Assembly (NCBI GenBank): GCA_012735455.1
Contig: JAAYHG010000210.1
Coordinates: 1-11,051, forward strand
Origin: Bacillota bacterium
GTDB lineage: Bacteria; Bacillota; DTU030; DUMP01
Length of the DNA: 11,051 nucleotides
Direction: 5' to 3'
Both the position numbers and the translations under genes were made by a program. Under the pieces are notes generated by a model. The model did no database searches. It was given only the letters and a program-made list of their open reading frames with translations, and had not been told where the DNA came from. This document shows, in pieces, positions 4,882 through 11,051 of the stretch; positions within the stretch are counted from its first letter, which is position 1; the number at the start of each line of letters is the position of its first letter.

Positions 4882-6066
4882 CTATCTACCGCTTTCTGGT
4901 GGCACAAACCAGTACGTTATAACCCTGCCTAGGAGCCCACGCCAACCAATGGCCGGTATGTCGTCTGCTGCTACGAGATCTACCTGGCCTACTATTTCAC
5001 CATCTTTGAATGCTACCAGCTGGCCTAGCGGTGTCCCCTTAGCCACAGGAGCAGTCAGCTGTTCTTGTTCTGCATTAACCACGTAAGTTATGGTATCTTC
5101 TTCGCCCTTGGGAATGGTCACAGAAAGGGCGGATGCGGTAATGAGCTCCACTTCCTGCCGCAACCCCCGGAGAACAGGCAGTACCTTCTTTGCTTCTCCT
5201 TCCTTTGTCACCATGAGAGAGGTATAGTTAGCAAAGCCGTAGTTTAAGAGCTTAATTGCCTCTTGAAAATGGCTACGCGGTACCGGGCAACCAAGAACAA
5301 CAGCGATGAGACGGAAATCGTTCTTTTTTCCCGTGGCAGCTAAACAGTAGCCTGCCTTTTGGGTCCAGCCTGTCTTGAGTCCGTCTATCACATCTTCATA
5401 CCATGCCAGAAGCTTGTTGGTGTTCCAGAGCACAACAGGTGGATCTTCTTTAAACCTGTATTCATAAATGGAAGTATACTTGAGTATTTCGGGGTGCTTC
5501 ACTGCTTCCTGAGCGGCAAGGGCCAAATCGTAAGCACTGGTGTAATGATTCTCTTCGGGCATGCCATGGCAGTTGGTAAAGTGGGTGTTTTGCATCCCCA
5601 GTTCTTGGGCGCGTTGGTTCATCAACTCCACAAACTTCTCCTGGCTCCCAGCGATATGCTCGGCCAAAGCCACGCAGGCATCGTTCCCGGATCCTACAGC
5701 AATACCAATGAGGAGTTCCTCCACCGTACGCTTTTCACCAAGTTCGAGAAAGACCACTGAACCATCCGTATCGCTCTCCGCCCGGGCATTGGCAGAGGTG
5801 ATCACCTCGTCCTGCAGGCTGATCTTGCCATCTCGCACAGCTTCTATAGCCATGAGCAAGGTCATGACCTTGGTGACGCTGGCCGGTTCTCTCTTCTCAT
5901 GGGGGTTTTTTTCGAAAAGAACCTTGCCTGACAGTGGATCCAAGAGAACCACGCTTACTGCACTTGTTTCCAGGTCTTGGGCCCTGGCTGCCCCTGCTGT
6001 TAGGATTGTAACCAGGAAAACCAACACGAGAGCTGCCGCGATTGAGGCTAGTCTTCTCTTAGTCAT
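4882..6066 (-). CDS. dacF: D-alanyl-D-alanine carboxypeptidase, sporulation DacF type
   Basis: This 394-residue penicillin-binding protein (peptidase S11) trims the terminal D-Ala from peptidoglycan stem peptides and so controls cross-linking. The Sec signal peptide has MTKRR, a hydrophobic core at about 8-24 and a probable cleavage after ARA (27-29). The catalytic motifs are SVTK (63-66, nucleophile Ser63), SGN (126-128) and KTG (231-233). GMPEENHYTSAYDLA (168-182) is typical of DacA/DacF. The C-terminal beta domain spans about 285-370, and the tail RGLLGRVITYWF (374-385) resembles the amphipathic membrane anchor. The start is ATG at 6064-6066, with AGGGAG seven bases upstream. It lies directly upstream of spoIIA as in Bacillus, where dacF is forespore-expressed and affects the spore cortex. 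The 75 bases before it show no promoter I trust, so read-through from punA is possible. The S11 assignment is certain; the DacF label rests on synteny. Confidence 0.93.
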   Translation of the reverse strand: MTKRRLASIAAALVLVFLVTILTAGAARAQDLETSAVSVVLLDPLSGKVLFEKNPHEKREPASVTKVMTLLMAIEAVRDGKISLQDEVITSANARAESDTDGSVVFLELGEKRTVEELLIGIAVGSGNDACVALAEHIAGSQEKFVELMNQRAQELGMQNTHFTNCHGMPEENHYTSAYDLALAAQEAVKHPEILKYTSIYEYRFKEDPPVVLWNTNKLLAWYEDVIDGLKTGWTQKAGYCLAATGKKNDFRLIAVVLGCPVPRSHFQEAIKLLNYGFANYTSLMVTKEGEAKKVLPVLRGLRQEVELITASALSVTIPKGEEDTITYVVNAEQEQLTAPVAKGTPLGQLVAFKDGEIVGQVDLVAADDIPAIGWRGLLGRVITYWFVPPESGR

Positions 6067-6141
6067 CCTGAATCTCCCTTCCTTTCCTCTTTACAGGAGC
6101 TAGGTTATCCAGGATGACATTACACAATTCATCAGAGGCTG

Positions 6142-6966
6142 TTAGATCTGTCCCAGGATAATCGCCAAAAGCCGGGCAAGGCGCGGACCACTCTCAGCCG
6201 CCACGTTGAGCACGTTACCGTGTTGCGCAACTTCATGGGCGTGGCCGCGGGCACTGTTGGTTATAACTGAAAACGCCAGCACCTTAAGTCCGGCATGGCG
6301 CGCAACGATGGTTTCCGGTACCGTGGACATCCCCACCGCATCTGCTCCTAGCCGGTGAAACGCCATTAGCTCTGCCGGAGTCTCAAAACTGGGGCCAGTC
6401 ACACCTACGTAGACACCCTCCTTCAAGTCGATGCCCAAACCAGGTGCAACCTTACGAGCAAGCCTCCCCAGCTCTTCGTCATAGGGAGGGGTAAGGGAGG
6501 GAAAACGGGGGCCTAGTTCGGGATCGTTAGGACCTATTAAGGGGTTTGTACCCATAAAATTGATGTGATCGGTGATGAGCATGATGTCACCAGGATTCAG
6601 GTTGGGACTGATACCACCTGCCGCGTTGGTGAGTACCAAGACCTCTACCCCCAAGGCCTTAGCTAAGCGAACAGAGAAGGTTACTTCCTCCATTGAGTAA
6701 CCCTCGTAACAGTGGAAACGACCCTGGAACGAAACTACCTCCTGCCCAGCCCACTTACCTAACACCAACTGTCCCGCGTGGCCCTCCACGGTAGATACGG
6801 GCATGTGAGGAATACTAGCATAGGGTACGGTGAGTGGCTCCTCGATCTCGCTGGCCACACCTCCCAAACCCGAGCCCAGGATAAGCCCTACTCGCGGTCG
6901 GATTTCTCGCAGTTCCTGCACAAAACGGGCTGCTTCCTGTACCCTCGCTTTCAAGGATTGTGTCAT
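6142..6966 (-). CDS. punA: Purine-nucleoside phosphorylase
   Basis: This 274-residue trimeric-type enzyme splits (deoxy)guanosine and inosine with phosphate into the free base and (deoxy)ribose 1-phosphate. Phosphate and substrate residues are in place: LILGSGLGG (28-36, Ser32), GRFHCYEGY (82-90, His85), TNAAGGI (113-119), GPSFETPAE (191-199, Glu195 for the purine), VGMSTVPE (211-218, Met213) and ITNSA (235-239, Asn237). The start is ATG at 6964-6966, with AAGGAG ten bases upstream. It follows deoB by 22 bases. The products pair functionally, since DeoB converts the ribose 1-phosphate made here to ribose 5-phosphate. The length is normal and no defects are seen. It could also be named pnp or deoD-like; the residues support the PunA/PupG class. 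Confidence 0.95.
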   Translation of the reverse strand: MTQSLKARVQEAARFVQELREIRPRVGLILGSGLGGVASEIEEPLTVPYASIPHMPVSTVEGHAGQLVLGKWAGQEVVSFQGRFHCYEGYSMEEVTFSVRLAKALGVEVLVLTNAAGGISPNLNPGDIMLITDHINFMGTNPLIGPNDPELGPRFPSLTPPYDEELGRLARKVAPGLGIDLKEGVYVGVTGPSFETPAELMAFHRLGADAVGMSTVPETIVARHAGLKVLAFSVITNSARGHAHEVAQHGNVLNVAAESGPRLARLLAIILGQI

Positions 6967-6988
6967 TTAACTTCAGCTCCTTCTTTAC

Positions 6989-8161
6989 CTAAGCTGCAAT
7001 CAACAGCGACCAAAAGCTCTTACCCGGTCCTGCCCATGGCACGCCCAGTAGCTCTGCCACTGTTGCCCCCAGATCCGCAAAAGTAGAACGGATTCCCAGG
7101 TCTACCGGCTTCACCCGAGCCCCGTAGGCCAAAATGGGTACATACTCCCGGGTGTGGTCTGTACTGGCGGTTGTGGGGTCACAGCCGTGATCGGCAGTAA
7201 TAAAAAGAACATCTCGTGGGCCTAAGGCAGACAAGAGATCCGGCAGCGCGGCATCAAACTCCATCAAAGCACGGGCGAAACCATGCGGATCGTTTCGGTG
7301 CCCGTAGAGCATATCGAAGTCCACCAAGTTCGTAAAGACGAGGTCCCACTCGCGACTAACTACCGCCATACGAGAGAGTGACAGCCCTTGGGTGTTGTCT
7401 TTCGTCGGCCAGGTAGTGGTCAGCCCCCGACCGGCAAAAATATCGCCGATCTTGCCAATACCAAGAACCCGGCATCCACTGCTCAACGCCTTATCCAACA
7501 CCGTTGGTGCAGGGGGTGGAAGCGAGTAGTCACGCCTGTTGGCCGTACGCTTGAAGCTACCGGGCCGACCCACAAAGGGCCGCGCAATCACCCGGCCTAC
7601 AGAATGCTCCCCCTGCAGAATGCGACGGGCAACAGTACACATCCGATACAGTTCGCTAAGAGGAATTACTTCCTCGTGGGCAGCAATCTGAAAGACACTG
7701 TCAGCCGAAGTATAGACTATAGGGTAACCCGTTGCCAGATGTTCCAGCCCCAGTTCCTCAATGATCTTTGTCCCAGATGCCACCTTGTTACCTAGTACAC
7801 ATCGTCCAACTTCCTGCTCAAACGCTCTGATAACCTCGGGCGGAAAGCCCTGCGGGTAGATAGGGAAAGGACGTACCAGCACCAGCCCCATTAGCTCCCA
7901 ATGACCAGTGGTGGTATCCTTGCCTGGAGATTTCTCAGCCATCCGGCCATGGGCTGCCGCAGGGGACACCACAGGCTCTGTCCCCACAATAGGTACAATG
8001 TTACCTAACCCCAACCGCCCTAAGTTGGGGAGCTCTAGTCCACCTAAAGCAGCAGCTACGTTACCCAGGGTATTGCTGCCTTCGTCATCATAATTCTTGG
8101 CATCGGGTAATTCACCCACGCCAACGCTGTCCAGCACTATAACTATGGCCGTACTCGTCAC
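6989..8161 (-). CDS. deoB: Phosphopentomutase
   Basis: This 390-residue alkaline-phosphatase-superfamily enzyme interconverts (deoxy)ribose 1-phosphate and 5-phosphate. The two-Mn active site is complete by comparison with the Bacillus cereus enzyme: Asp11 (VLDSVGVGE), the phosphorylated Thr in [10 protein letters not shown] (80-89, Thr85), [11 protein letters not shown] (281-291, Asp283 and His288), TADHGCDPT (322-330, Asp324 and His325) and TDHTREYVP (334-342, His336). The start is GTG at 8159-8161, with AAGGAGG about six bases upstream. It lies 24 bases after xerD and 22 before punA, giving the xerD-deoB-punA order of B. subtilis (ripX-drm-pupG). It is full length and intact. Confidence 0.96.
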   Translation of the reverse strand: MTSTAIVIVLDSVGVGELPDAKNYDDEGSNTLGNVAAALGGLELPNLGRLGLGNIVPIVGTEPVVSPAAAHGRMAEKSPGKDTTTGHWELMGLVLVRPFPIYPQGFPPEVIRAFEQEVGRCVLGNKVASGTKIIEELGLEHLATGYPIVYTSADSVFQIAAHEEVIPLSELYRMCTVARRILQGEHSVGRVIARPFVGRPGSFKRTANRRDYSLPPPAPTVLDKALSSGCRVLGIGKIGDIFAGRGLTTTWPTKDNTQGLSLSRMAVVSREWDLVFTNLVDFDMLYGHRNDPHGFARALMEFDAALPDLLSALGPRDVLFITADHGCDPTTASTDHTREYVPILAYGARVKPVDLGIRSTFADLGATVAELLGVPWAGPGKSFWSLLIAA

Positions 8162-8185
8162 CAGAACCCTCCTTAAATTCCCATC

Positions 8186-9109
8186 CTACTCCTGCCCATG
8201 GGGGTGGCTGCGTCGATACACCTCAATAAGACGGTTTACTGTAACCTGAGTATAAATCTGGGTGGTGCTTATGTCTCTATGCCCCAAGAGTTCTTGTACA
8301 GTCCTTAGATCCGCCCCGTTTTCCAAGAGATGAGTAGCGAAAGAGTGTCGCAGTGTGTGCGGACTCACTCTAGCGGGAAGCCGGGCTTTCTGAACGTACT
8401 TCTTCAGTAAGAGCCAGAAACCCTGACGGGTCAGCCGCCGGCCGCGCTGATTTAGAAATAGCCCCTGTTCGCGCCGGTTGCGAAGGAGTTTGCCCCGCCC
8501 ACCCTTCAGGTAACGCTGAAGGGCGGCAGCGGCTTGTTCTCCTAAAGGGACAATGCGTTCCCTCCCACCCTTACCCAGGCAACGGACATAGCGTTCCTCC
8601 AGGTGAACATCTCCCAGATTAAGGCCAACAAGCTCCGATACGCGCAGGCCACAAGCATAGATCAGCTCCAGCATCGCCCGGTCCCTGAGATCGGCAGGGC
8701 TAGAACCGCAAATCTGCTCAATAAGCACTGCCACCTCATCTTGCCCCAGGCTGCGCGGCAGGCGCTGCGCACCTTTCGGTCGAACAAGTTCCATCGCCGG
8801 ATTTTCTTTTACTCGCCCCTCTTGGCACAAGAAGTGATAGAAACTGCGTGTTGCTGCTTGTGCACGGGCGATGCTGGCCGGTCTTAACCCTTCTCGGGCC
8901 AGTTCGTGGAAGTAGGCCAGGAGTGTAACGGTTCTTGCCTTACGTAGCTCTTCTCCCTGAGCATGTATGTAACTAGCCATCTTTTCTAAATCACGCCGGT
9001 AACTTATTACCGTGTTTGCTGCTAAACCCCGTTCAACCTTAAGATACACCAAGAAGTCGTCAATATCGCTTCGGTCCTTTAGGCTCGGCTTTTCCTCATT
9101 TATGTTCAT
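8186..9109 (-). CDS. xerD: Tyrosine recombinase XerD
   Basis: This 307-residue site-specific recombinase works with a XerC/CodV partner at dif to resolve chromosome dimers. The N-terminal SAM-like core-binding domain spans about 15-105 (DFLVYLKVERGLAANTVISY at 18-37). The catalytic domain spans about 120-300. All six catalytic residues are visible: Arg156 (GLRVSE), Lys180 (GKGGRER), His251 and Arg254 (HTLRH), His277 (LLGHRD) and Tyr286 (QIYT). The C-terminus RLIEVYRRSHPHG is typical of XerD. The ATG at 9107-9109 follows a modest AAGGGATGAT-type site. It heads the xerD-deoB-punA group. A XerC origin cannot be excluded from sequence alone, but the location before deoB/punA is that of ripX/xerD, which favours the chromosomal enzyme over a phage integrase. 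Confidence 0.94.
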   Translation of the reverse strand: MNINEEKPSLKDRSDIDDFLVYLKVERGLAANTVISYRRDLEKMASYIHAQGEELRKARTVTLLAYFHELAREGLRPASIARAQAATRSFYHFLCQEGRVKENPAMELVRPKGAQRLPRSLGQDEVAVLIEQICGSSPADLRDRAMLELIYACGLRVSELVGLNLGDVHLEERYVRCLGKGGRERIVPLGEQAAAALQRYLKGGRGKLLRNRREQGLFLNQRGRRLTRQGFWLLLKKYVQKARLPARVSPHTLRHSFATHLLENGADLRTVQELLGHRDISTTQIYTQVTVNRLIEVYRRSHPHGQE

Positions 9110-9184
9110 CTCATCATCCCTTTAAGCATCACTTCATGGCTTGTCCACGCCGCGCACACTGAGGCTAGGCAGCCGGTGCTGGCG

Positions 9185-9826
9185 TTACAAAACCCAATTC
9201 ATCACTCCTTTTAGTAATACCGGAGTAATATAAGCCTCCACGAGTCCTGCCACCACTGCAGCCGCACCTGCTACGAACAAGAAAAGACCATAGCTAAAAA
9301 GCGGCAACGGCCCCTGGGCGCGGCGGTTGAGTAGCCGCTGCTGCACCACGCAGACGGAGAAGCAAACCGCTCCTGCGCCAGATAGGACAATGGCTGGCAC
9401 AGTAAGCAGGCTTTGTGGCAATACGGCAGCGCCAGCCACCAGGAGACCACGCCAGTTGATCTCATCCACCAGAAAGCCCACTGTAAACCCACTGGTAAAA
9501 CCCTTGGTAAATAGCAGCACCAATGCCAAAGGTAAGCCTACTACTGTAAGCCCGCTGAACCAGATGAGGGCCACGCCCTTGAGGTTGGACCACACCGTAT
9601 GCGTCGCCAGCTCTTGACCTTTATACGCAGTTGGTTCCGAAACGTCCTGTAGCAACAGGATCAGATAGTCTATGAGCTCAGCCTTTTGCTCAGTGGTAAG
9701 CGTTTTCACCGCCAGGGCACCAAACACAACCCCCACCGCAAACAGTAGAATAACAAAAAAGTAAATACCGAGGTGCCTCCTGACATGCTGCGCCAGGTCC
9801 TCCTCCCACTGCGTGGCGCGCATCAT
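9185..9826 (-). CDS. spoIIM: Stage II sporulation protein M (SpoIIM)
   Basis: This 213-residue polytopic membrane protein belongs to the SpoIIM family, which with SpoIID and SpoIIP forms the peptidoglycan-degrading engulfment complex at the septum. Hydrophobic segments lie at about 21-40, 84-107, 127-162 (probably two) and 175-198. Family marks are FTKGFTSGFTVGFLVDE (106-122), LPQSLLTVPAIVLSGAGA (136-153) and VEAYITP (196-202). The longest frame opens with TTG at 9853. The ATG pair at 9821-9826 directly behind GAGGGGGG is preferred; either ATG could be used. It lies between the Nudix gene and xerD. The 75 bases downstream, before xerD, hold no hairpin with a T-tract. A sigma-E-like promoter is possible upstream, in keeping with mother-cell expression in Bacillus. 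Confidence 0.92.
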   Translation of the reverse strand: MMRATQWEEDLAQHVRRHLGIYFFVILLFAVGVVFGALAVKTLTTEQKAELIDYLILLLQDVSEPTAYKGQELATHTVWSNLKGVALIWFSGLTVVGLPLALVLLFTKGFTSGFTVGFLVDEINWRGLLVAGAAVLPQSLLTVPAIVLSGAGAVCFSVCVVQQRLLNRRAQGPLPLFSYGLFLFVAGAAAVVAGLVEAYITPVLLKGVMNWVL

Positions 9827-9852
9827 AATCCCCCCTCGAAATCCTTCTTTCA

Positions 9853-9881
9853 ACCATATGCAGGGGGGAAGGCCAGTATAC
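9853..9881 (-). promoter_or_regulatory. Possible sigma-E-like promoter of spoIIM
   Basis: On the minus strand GTATACT (9875-9881) and CATATGGT (9853-9860) are separated by 14 bases. They resemble the mother-cell sigma-E pattern KMATATT / CATACAMT (five of seven and five of eight matches, with the key ATA and CATA kept). A start about seven bases downstream would leave roughly 20 bases before the spoIIM ATG. spoIIM is sigma-E dependent in B. subtilis. The match is partial. Confidence 0.33.
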
Positions 9882-9883
9882 CG

Positions 9884-10414
9884 CTACTTCTCTCGGGCTG
9901 CCAGCAGGAGACCAACATAGGTCTTGGCGTCGCGGATCCGTCCCTCTTCTATCCAGGCTAGAGCATCCTGTAGCAAGACCTTGTGTACCTCGACAAACTC
10001 ATCAGGATCCGTCTGTCCCGCTTGTGGCACGAGATCCCACGCCTCATAAAGGTACATAAACTCAGAAGAAAAACCAGGTGCGGTGTAAAAGGAAGCCAGT
10101 TTACGCAGCTTCCCAGGTGAGTAGCCCGTCTCTTCCTGCAGTTCCCGCACCGCACACACCTCTGGGCTTTCGCCTTTCTCTAGTTTCCCAGCCGGTATCT
10201 CCCACAGTTCCTCCCCTGTGGCATAGCGAAACTGCCGCACTAAAATAACACTCTCTAGACTCGGGCGTGCGAGTATAGCAACTGCTCCAGGGTGACGAAC
10301 CACATCACGAAAGGCTTCCATGCCGTTAGGCAGCCGAACGAGGGAACGCTCCACCTTAAATATTTTCCCCAGGTAAACTTCCTCTTGAGCTAGAGTCTCT
10401 TCACGCAAATTCAT
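9884..10414 (-). CDS. nudF: ADP-ribose pyrophosphatase, Nudix family
   Basis: This 176-residue Nudix hydrolase probably cleaves ADP-ribose to AMP and ribose 5-phosphate. The Nudix box GX5EX7REUXEEXGU is fully satisfied at residues 76-98 (Gly76, Glu82, Arg90-Glu91, Glu94-Glu95, Gly97). The preceding RQFRYATGEELWEIPAG (60-76) and the following FYTAPGFSSEFMYLY are hallmarks of the ADPRase subgroup. The longest frame starts at 10450. The ATG at 10412-10414 is preferred, because AGGTGG (10421-10426) lies six bases upstream while the upstream ATG has no ribosome-binding site. It is divergent from the small MciZ-like gene across 73 bases and lies 57 bases before spoIIM. In B. subtilis nudF is likewise a neighbour of mciZ. 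Substrate is inferred from the subfamily motifs. Confidence 0.92.
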   Translation of the reverse strand: MNLREETLAQEEVYLGKIFKVERSLVRLPNGMEAFRDVVRHPGAVAILARPSLESVILVRQFRYATGEELWEIPAGKLEKGESPEVCAVRELQEETGYSPGKLRKLASFYTAPGFSSEFMYLYEAWDLVPQAGQTDPDEFVEVHKVLLQDALAWIEEGRIRDAKTYVGLLLAAREK

Positions 10415-10420
10415 CTTTAT

Positions 10421-10426
10421 CCACCT
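10421..10426 (-). promoter_or_regulatory. Shine-Dalgarno that decides the nudF start
   Basis: AGGTGG lies six bases before the ATG at 10412-10414. The longer frame from 10450 is preceded by a C-rich stretch with no ribosome-binding site. Confidence 0.65.
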
Positions 10427-10427
10427 C

Positions 10428-10455
10428 TCATAACCTAAGCATGAAGGCATAAATA
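10428..10455 (+). promoter_or_regulatory. Weak sigma-E-like promoter ahead of the MciZ-like gene
   Basis: TCATAAC (10428-10434) fits five of seven positions of the sigma-E -35 pattern KMATATT. CATAAATA (10448-10455) keeps the CATA of the -10 pattern CATACAMT. The 13-base spacing is one short of usual. The predicted start, near 10462, would precede the Shine-Dalgarno at 10475. mciZ is sigma-E dependent in B. subtilis. This is suggestive only, and it overlaps the start region of the divergent nudF. Confidence 0.22.
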
Positions 10456-10487
10456 ATAGGGGGGAATCTTATTCAGGAGGTTAAACC

Positions 10488-10616
10488 ATGCAGACCATTT
10501 TTTTCCGTCGGGGACTGGTCTTTCAAGGGCAGGCAAAGGACCTTCTGCCCTTCCTAGAGCAGCTGCTCAGGGAAGCCGACACCCTATCTCAAGTTGTCAA
10601 ACGCCATCTCCACTGA
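10488..10616 (+). CDS. mciZ: MciZ-like 42-residue peptide (putative FtsZ-ring inhibitor)
   Basis: This is a short plus-strand gene with a perfect AGGAGG (10475-10480) seven bases before ATG 10488-10490, ending at TGA 10614-10616. The peptide begins MQTIFF, continues RRGLVFQGQAKDLLPFL (7-23) and ends with a basic stretch at 39-42. It aligns without gaps to recalled B. subtilis MciZ (40 residues; PKGVVLVGKAWEIRAKL). Identical positions are Met1, Gly9, Val11, Gly14, Ala16 and Leu23, with conservative hydrophobic changes at 10, 12 and 19. MciZ caps FtsZ filaments in the mother cell and blocks a second medial division in sporulation. The neighbours agree: nudF is divergent at 73 bases and spoIIM follows, as in Bacillus. 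Its last 20 bases overlap the 3' end of the DUF3866 gene on the other strand. It is a real gene with high likelihood; the MciZ function is inferred from weak similarity plus synteny. Confidence 0.7.
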   Translation: MQTIFFRRGLVFQGQAKDLLPFLEQLLREADTLSQVVKRHLH

Positions 10617-11051
10617 CAAGACCTGCCGCAACCCGACCAGCTGCTGCCGCGGCCAGGAAAAAAGCAGGATCTTCTTCCGGCCCACGTCCCATACTAGTGA
10701 CTCTGAGATTCAACCTTGCCAAGAGACCTAGCCCTTCGCAGCCGGATGCAGTAACAATGTCGTGGCGAGTGCTGACACCGCTCTCGTCCAGTTGGTGCTT
10801 CACCACCCTCAAGAAGGCTTGATCCGTAAGTTCGGGCAAGACCGCCGTGGCCCGTCCAAGGGCTACTCGCGTAAGAGCGGTAAGGGTGTGGTGACTCACT
10901 CCCTTGTGGCGCGGCCGCAAATCACGTTCACTTAGACGCAATACCGCTATCGGTTTACCGCCCAGAGAAAGAGCAGCATTGATAGTCTGCCCTTGTTCCA
11001 CGGCGGATCAGCCAAACTGCGTCCCTGTCCCCACGGTACCTGGCCCCATAG
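10597..11051 (-). pseudogene. DUF3866 family protein, C-terminal part, interrupted by an in-frame TGA
   Basis: The minus-strand frame encodes the C-terminal region of a DUF3866 protein, a family of unknown function found in Gram-positive bacteria. From the window edge the frame reads MGPGTVGTGTQFG, then TGA (11008-11010), then SAVEQGQTINAALSLGGKP and on through RPRHKGVSHHTLTALTRVAL. Sequence on both sides of the TGA is in one frame and belongs to one conserved block (GPGxVGTGTxxG-aromatic-SGxEQG, as I recall the family). The stop therefore lies inside the protein, where an aromatic residue or His is usual; a TGG-to-TGA change would explain it. The downstream part can be read as a 134-residue ORF from a GTG at 10999-11001, but that GTG lies in the middle of the motif and has no Shine-Dalgarno. 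The gene is cut by the right edge. Alternatives are a sequencing error or recoding. Confidence 0.6.

Noticed and set aside
5359..6103. Plus-strand open frames opposite dacF
   Set aside because: dacF has all its catalytic motifs on the minus strand; the plus frames show no recognisable domain or ribosome-binding site.
6063..6117. TCATCCTG and CAGGATGA inverted repeat around the dacF start
   Set aside because: The eight-base arms are 39 bases apart and one contains the start codon; with no further pairing this is probably chance.
10557..10568. Perfect 12-base palindrome GAGCAGCTGCTC
   Set aside because: It falls on ordinary Glu-Gln-Leu-Leu codons of the MciZ-like gene and has no flanking T-tract or repeat partners.
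10970..11010. Selenocysteine decoding of the TGA in DUF3866
   Set aside because: Only a three-base-pair GCC/GGC hairpin follows the TGA, not a convincing bacterial SECIS, and DUF3866 is not known to me as a selenoprotein.
1..11051. Mobile elements, CRISPR arrays, tRNA or rRNA genes, riboswitches
   Set aside because: No transposase, spaced repeats, terminal repeats or structured RNA signatures were seen; the XerD gene is chromosomal by context and not evidence of an integrated element.

Overview
The window comes from an endospore-forming member of the Bacillota. The gene order is the sporulation block known from Bacillus subtilis (nudF/mciZ, spoIIM, xerD, deoB, punA, dacF, spoIIAA-spoIIAB-sigF, spoVA). 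The spoVA set here is spoVAC-D-E-F, and a dodecin-like gene sits between sigF and spoVAC; this fits a clostridial rather than a Bacillus lineage, but species cannot be read from the sequence. Almost everything is on the minus strand, so transcription runs from high to low coordinates. No mobile element, CRISPR array, rRNA or tRNA was seen.

Layout in the direction of transcription. (1) 11051-10597: the C-terminal part of a DUF3866 protein, interrupted by an in-frame TGA at 11008-11010. (2) 10488-10616, plus strand: a 42-residue peptide that resembles MciZ, the mother-cell inhibitor of FtsZ. It is the only plus-strand gene and overlaps the DUF3866 3' end tail to tail. (3) 10414-9185: a Nudix ADP-ribose pyrophosphatase, then SpoIIM. 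(4) 9109-6142: xerD, deoB (phosphopentomutase) and punA (purine nucleoside phosphorylase), spaced 22-24 bases apart. (5) 6066-4882: dacF, a sporulation-type D-Ala-D-Ala carboxypeptidase, closed by a strong terminator. (6) 4754-3223: the spoIIA operon (anti-anti-sigma, anti-sigma and sigma-F), behind a near-perfect sigma-H promoter and closed by a terminator that overlaps the sigF stop. (7) 3123-2836: a possible 20-residue peptide and a dodecin-like gene with its own terminator. (8) 2747-1: spoVAC, spoVAD, spoVAE and the first 296 codons of spoVAF, an operon for dipicolinic acid handling and germination, with a possible forespore sigma promoter.

Together the genes cover successive steps of sporulation: forespore commitment (spoIIA), septum and engulfment (spoIIM, dacF, probably mciZ) and spore-core loading and germination (spoVA), beside housekeeping chromosome resolution and nucleoside salvage. 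Points worth a second look are the MciZ-like peptide below usual gene-calling length, the nonsense codon in DUF3866, a SpoIIAB with a shortened ATP lid, a dodecin lacking the flavin-stacking Trp, and the tiny ORF ahead of dodecin. Several starts were moved downstream of the longest ORF on Shine-Dalgarno and overlap evidence (spoVAD, sigF, spoIIM, nudF).
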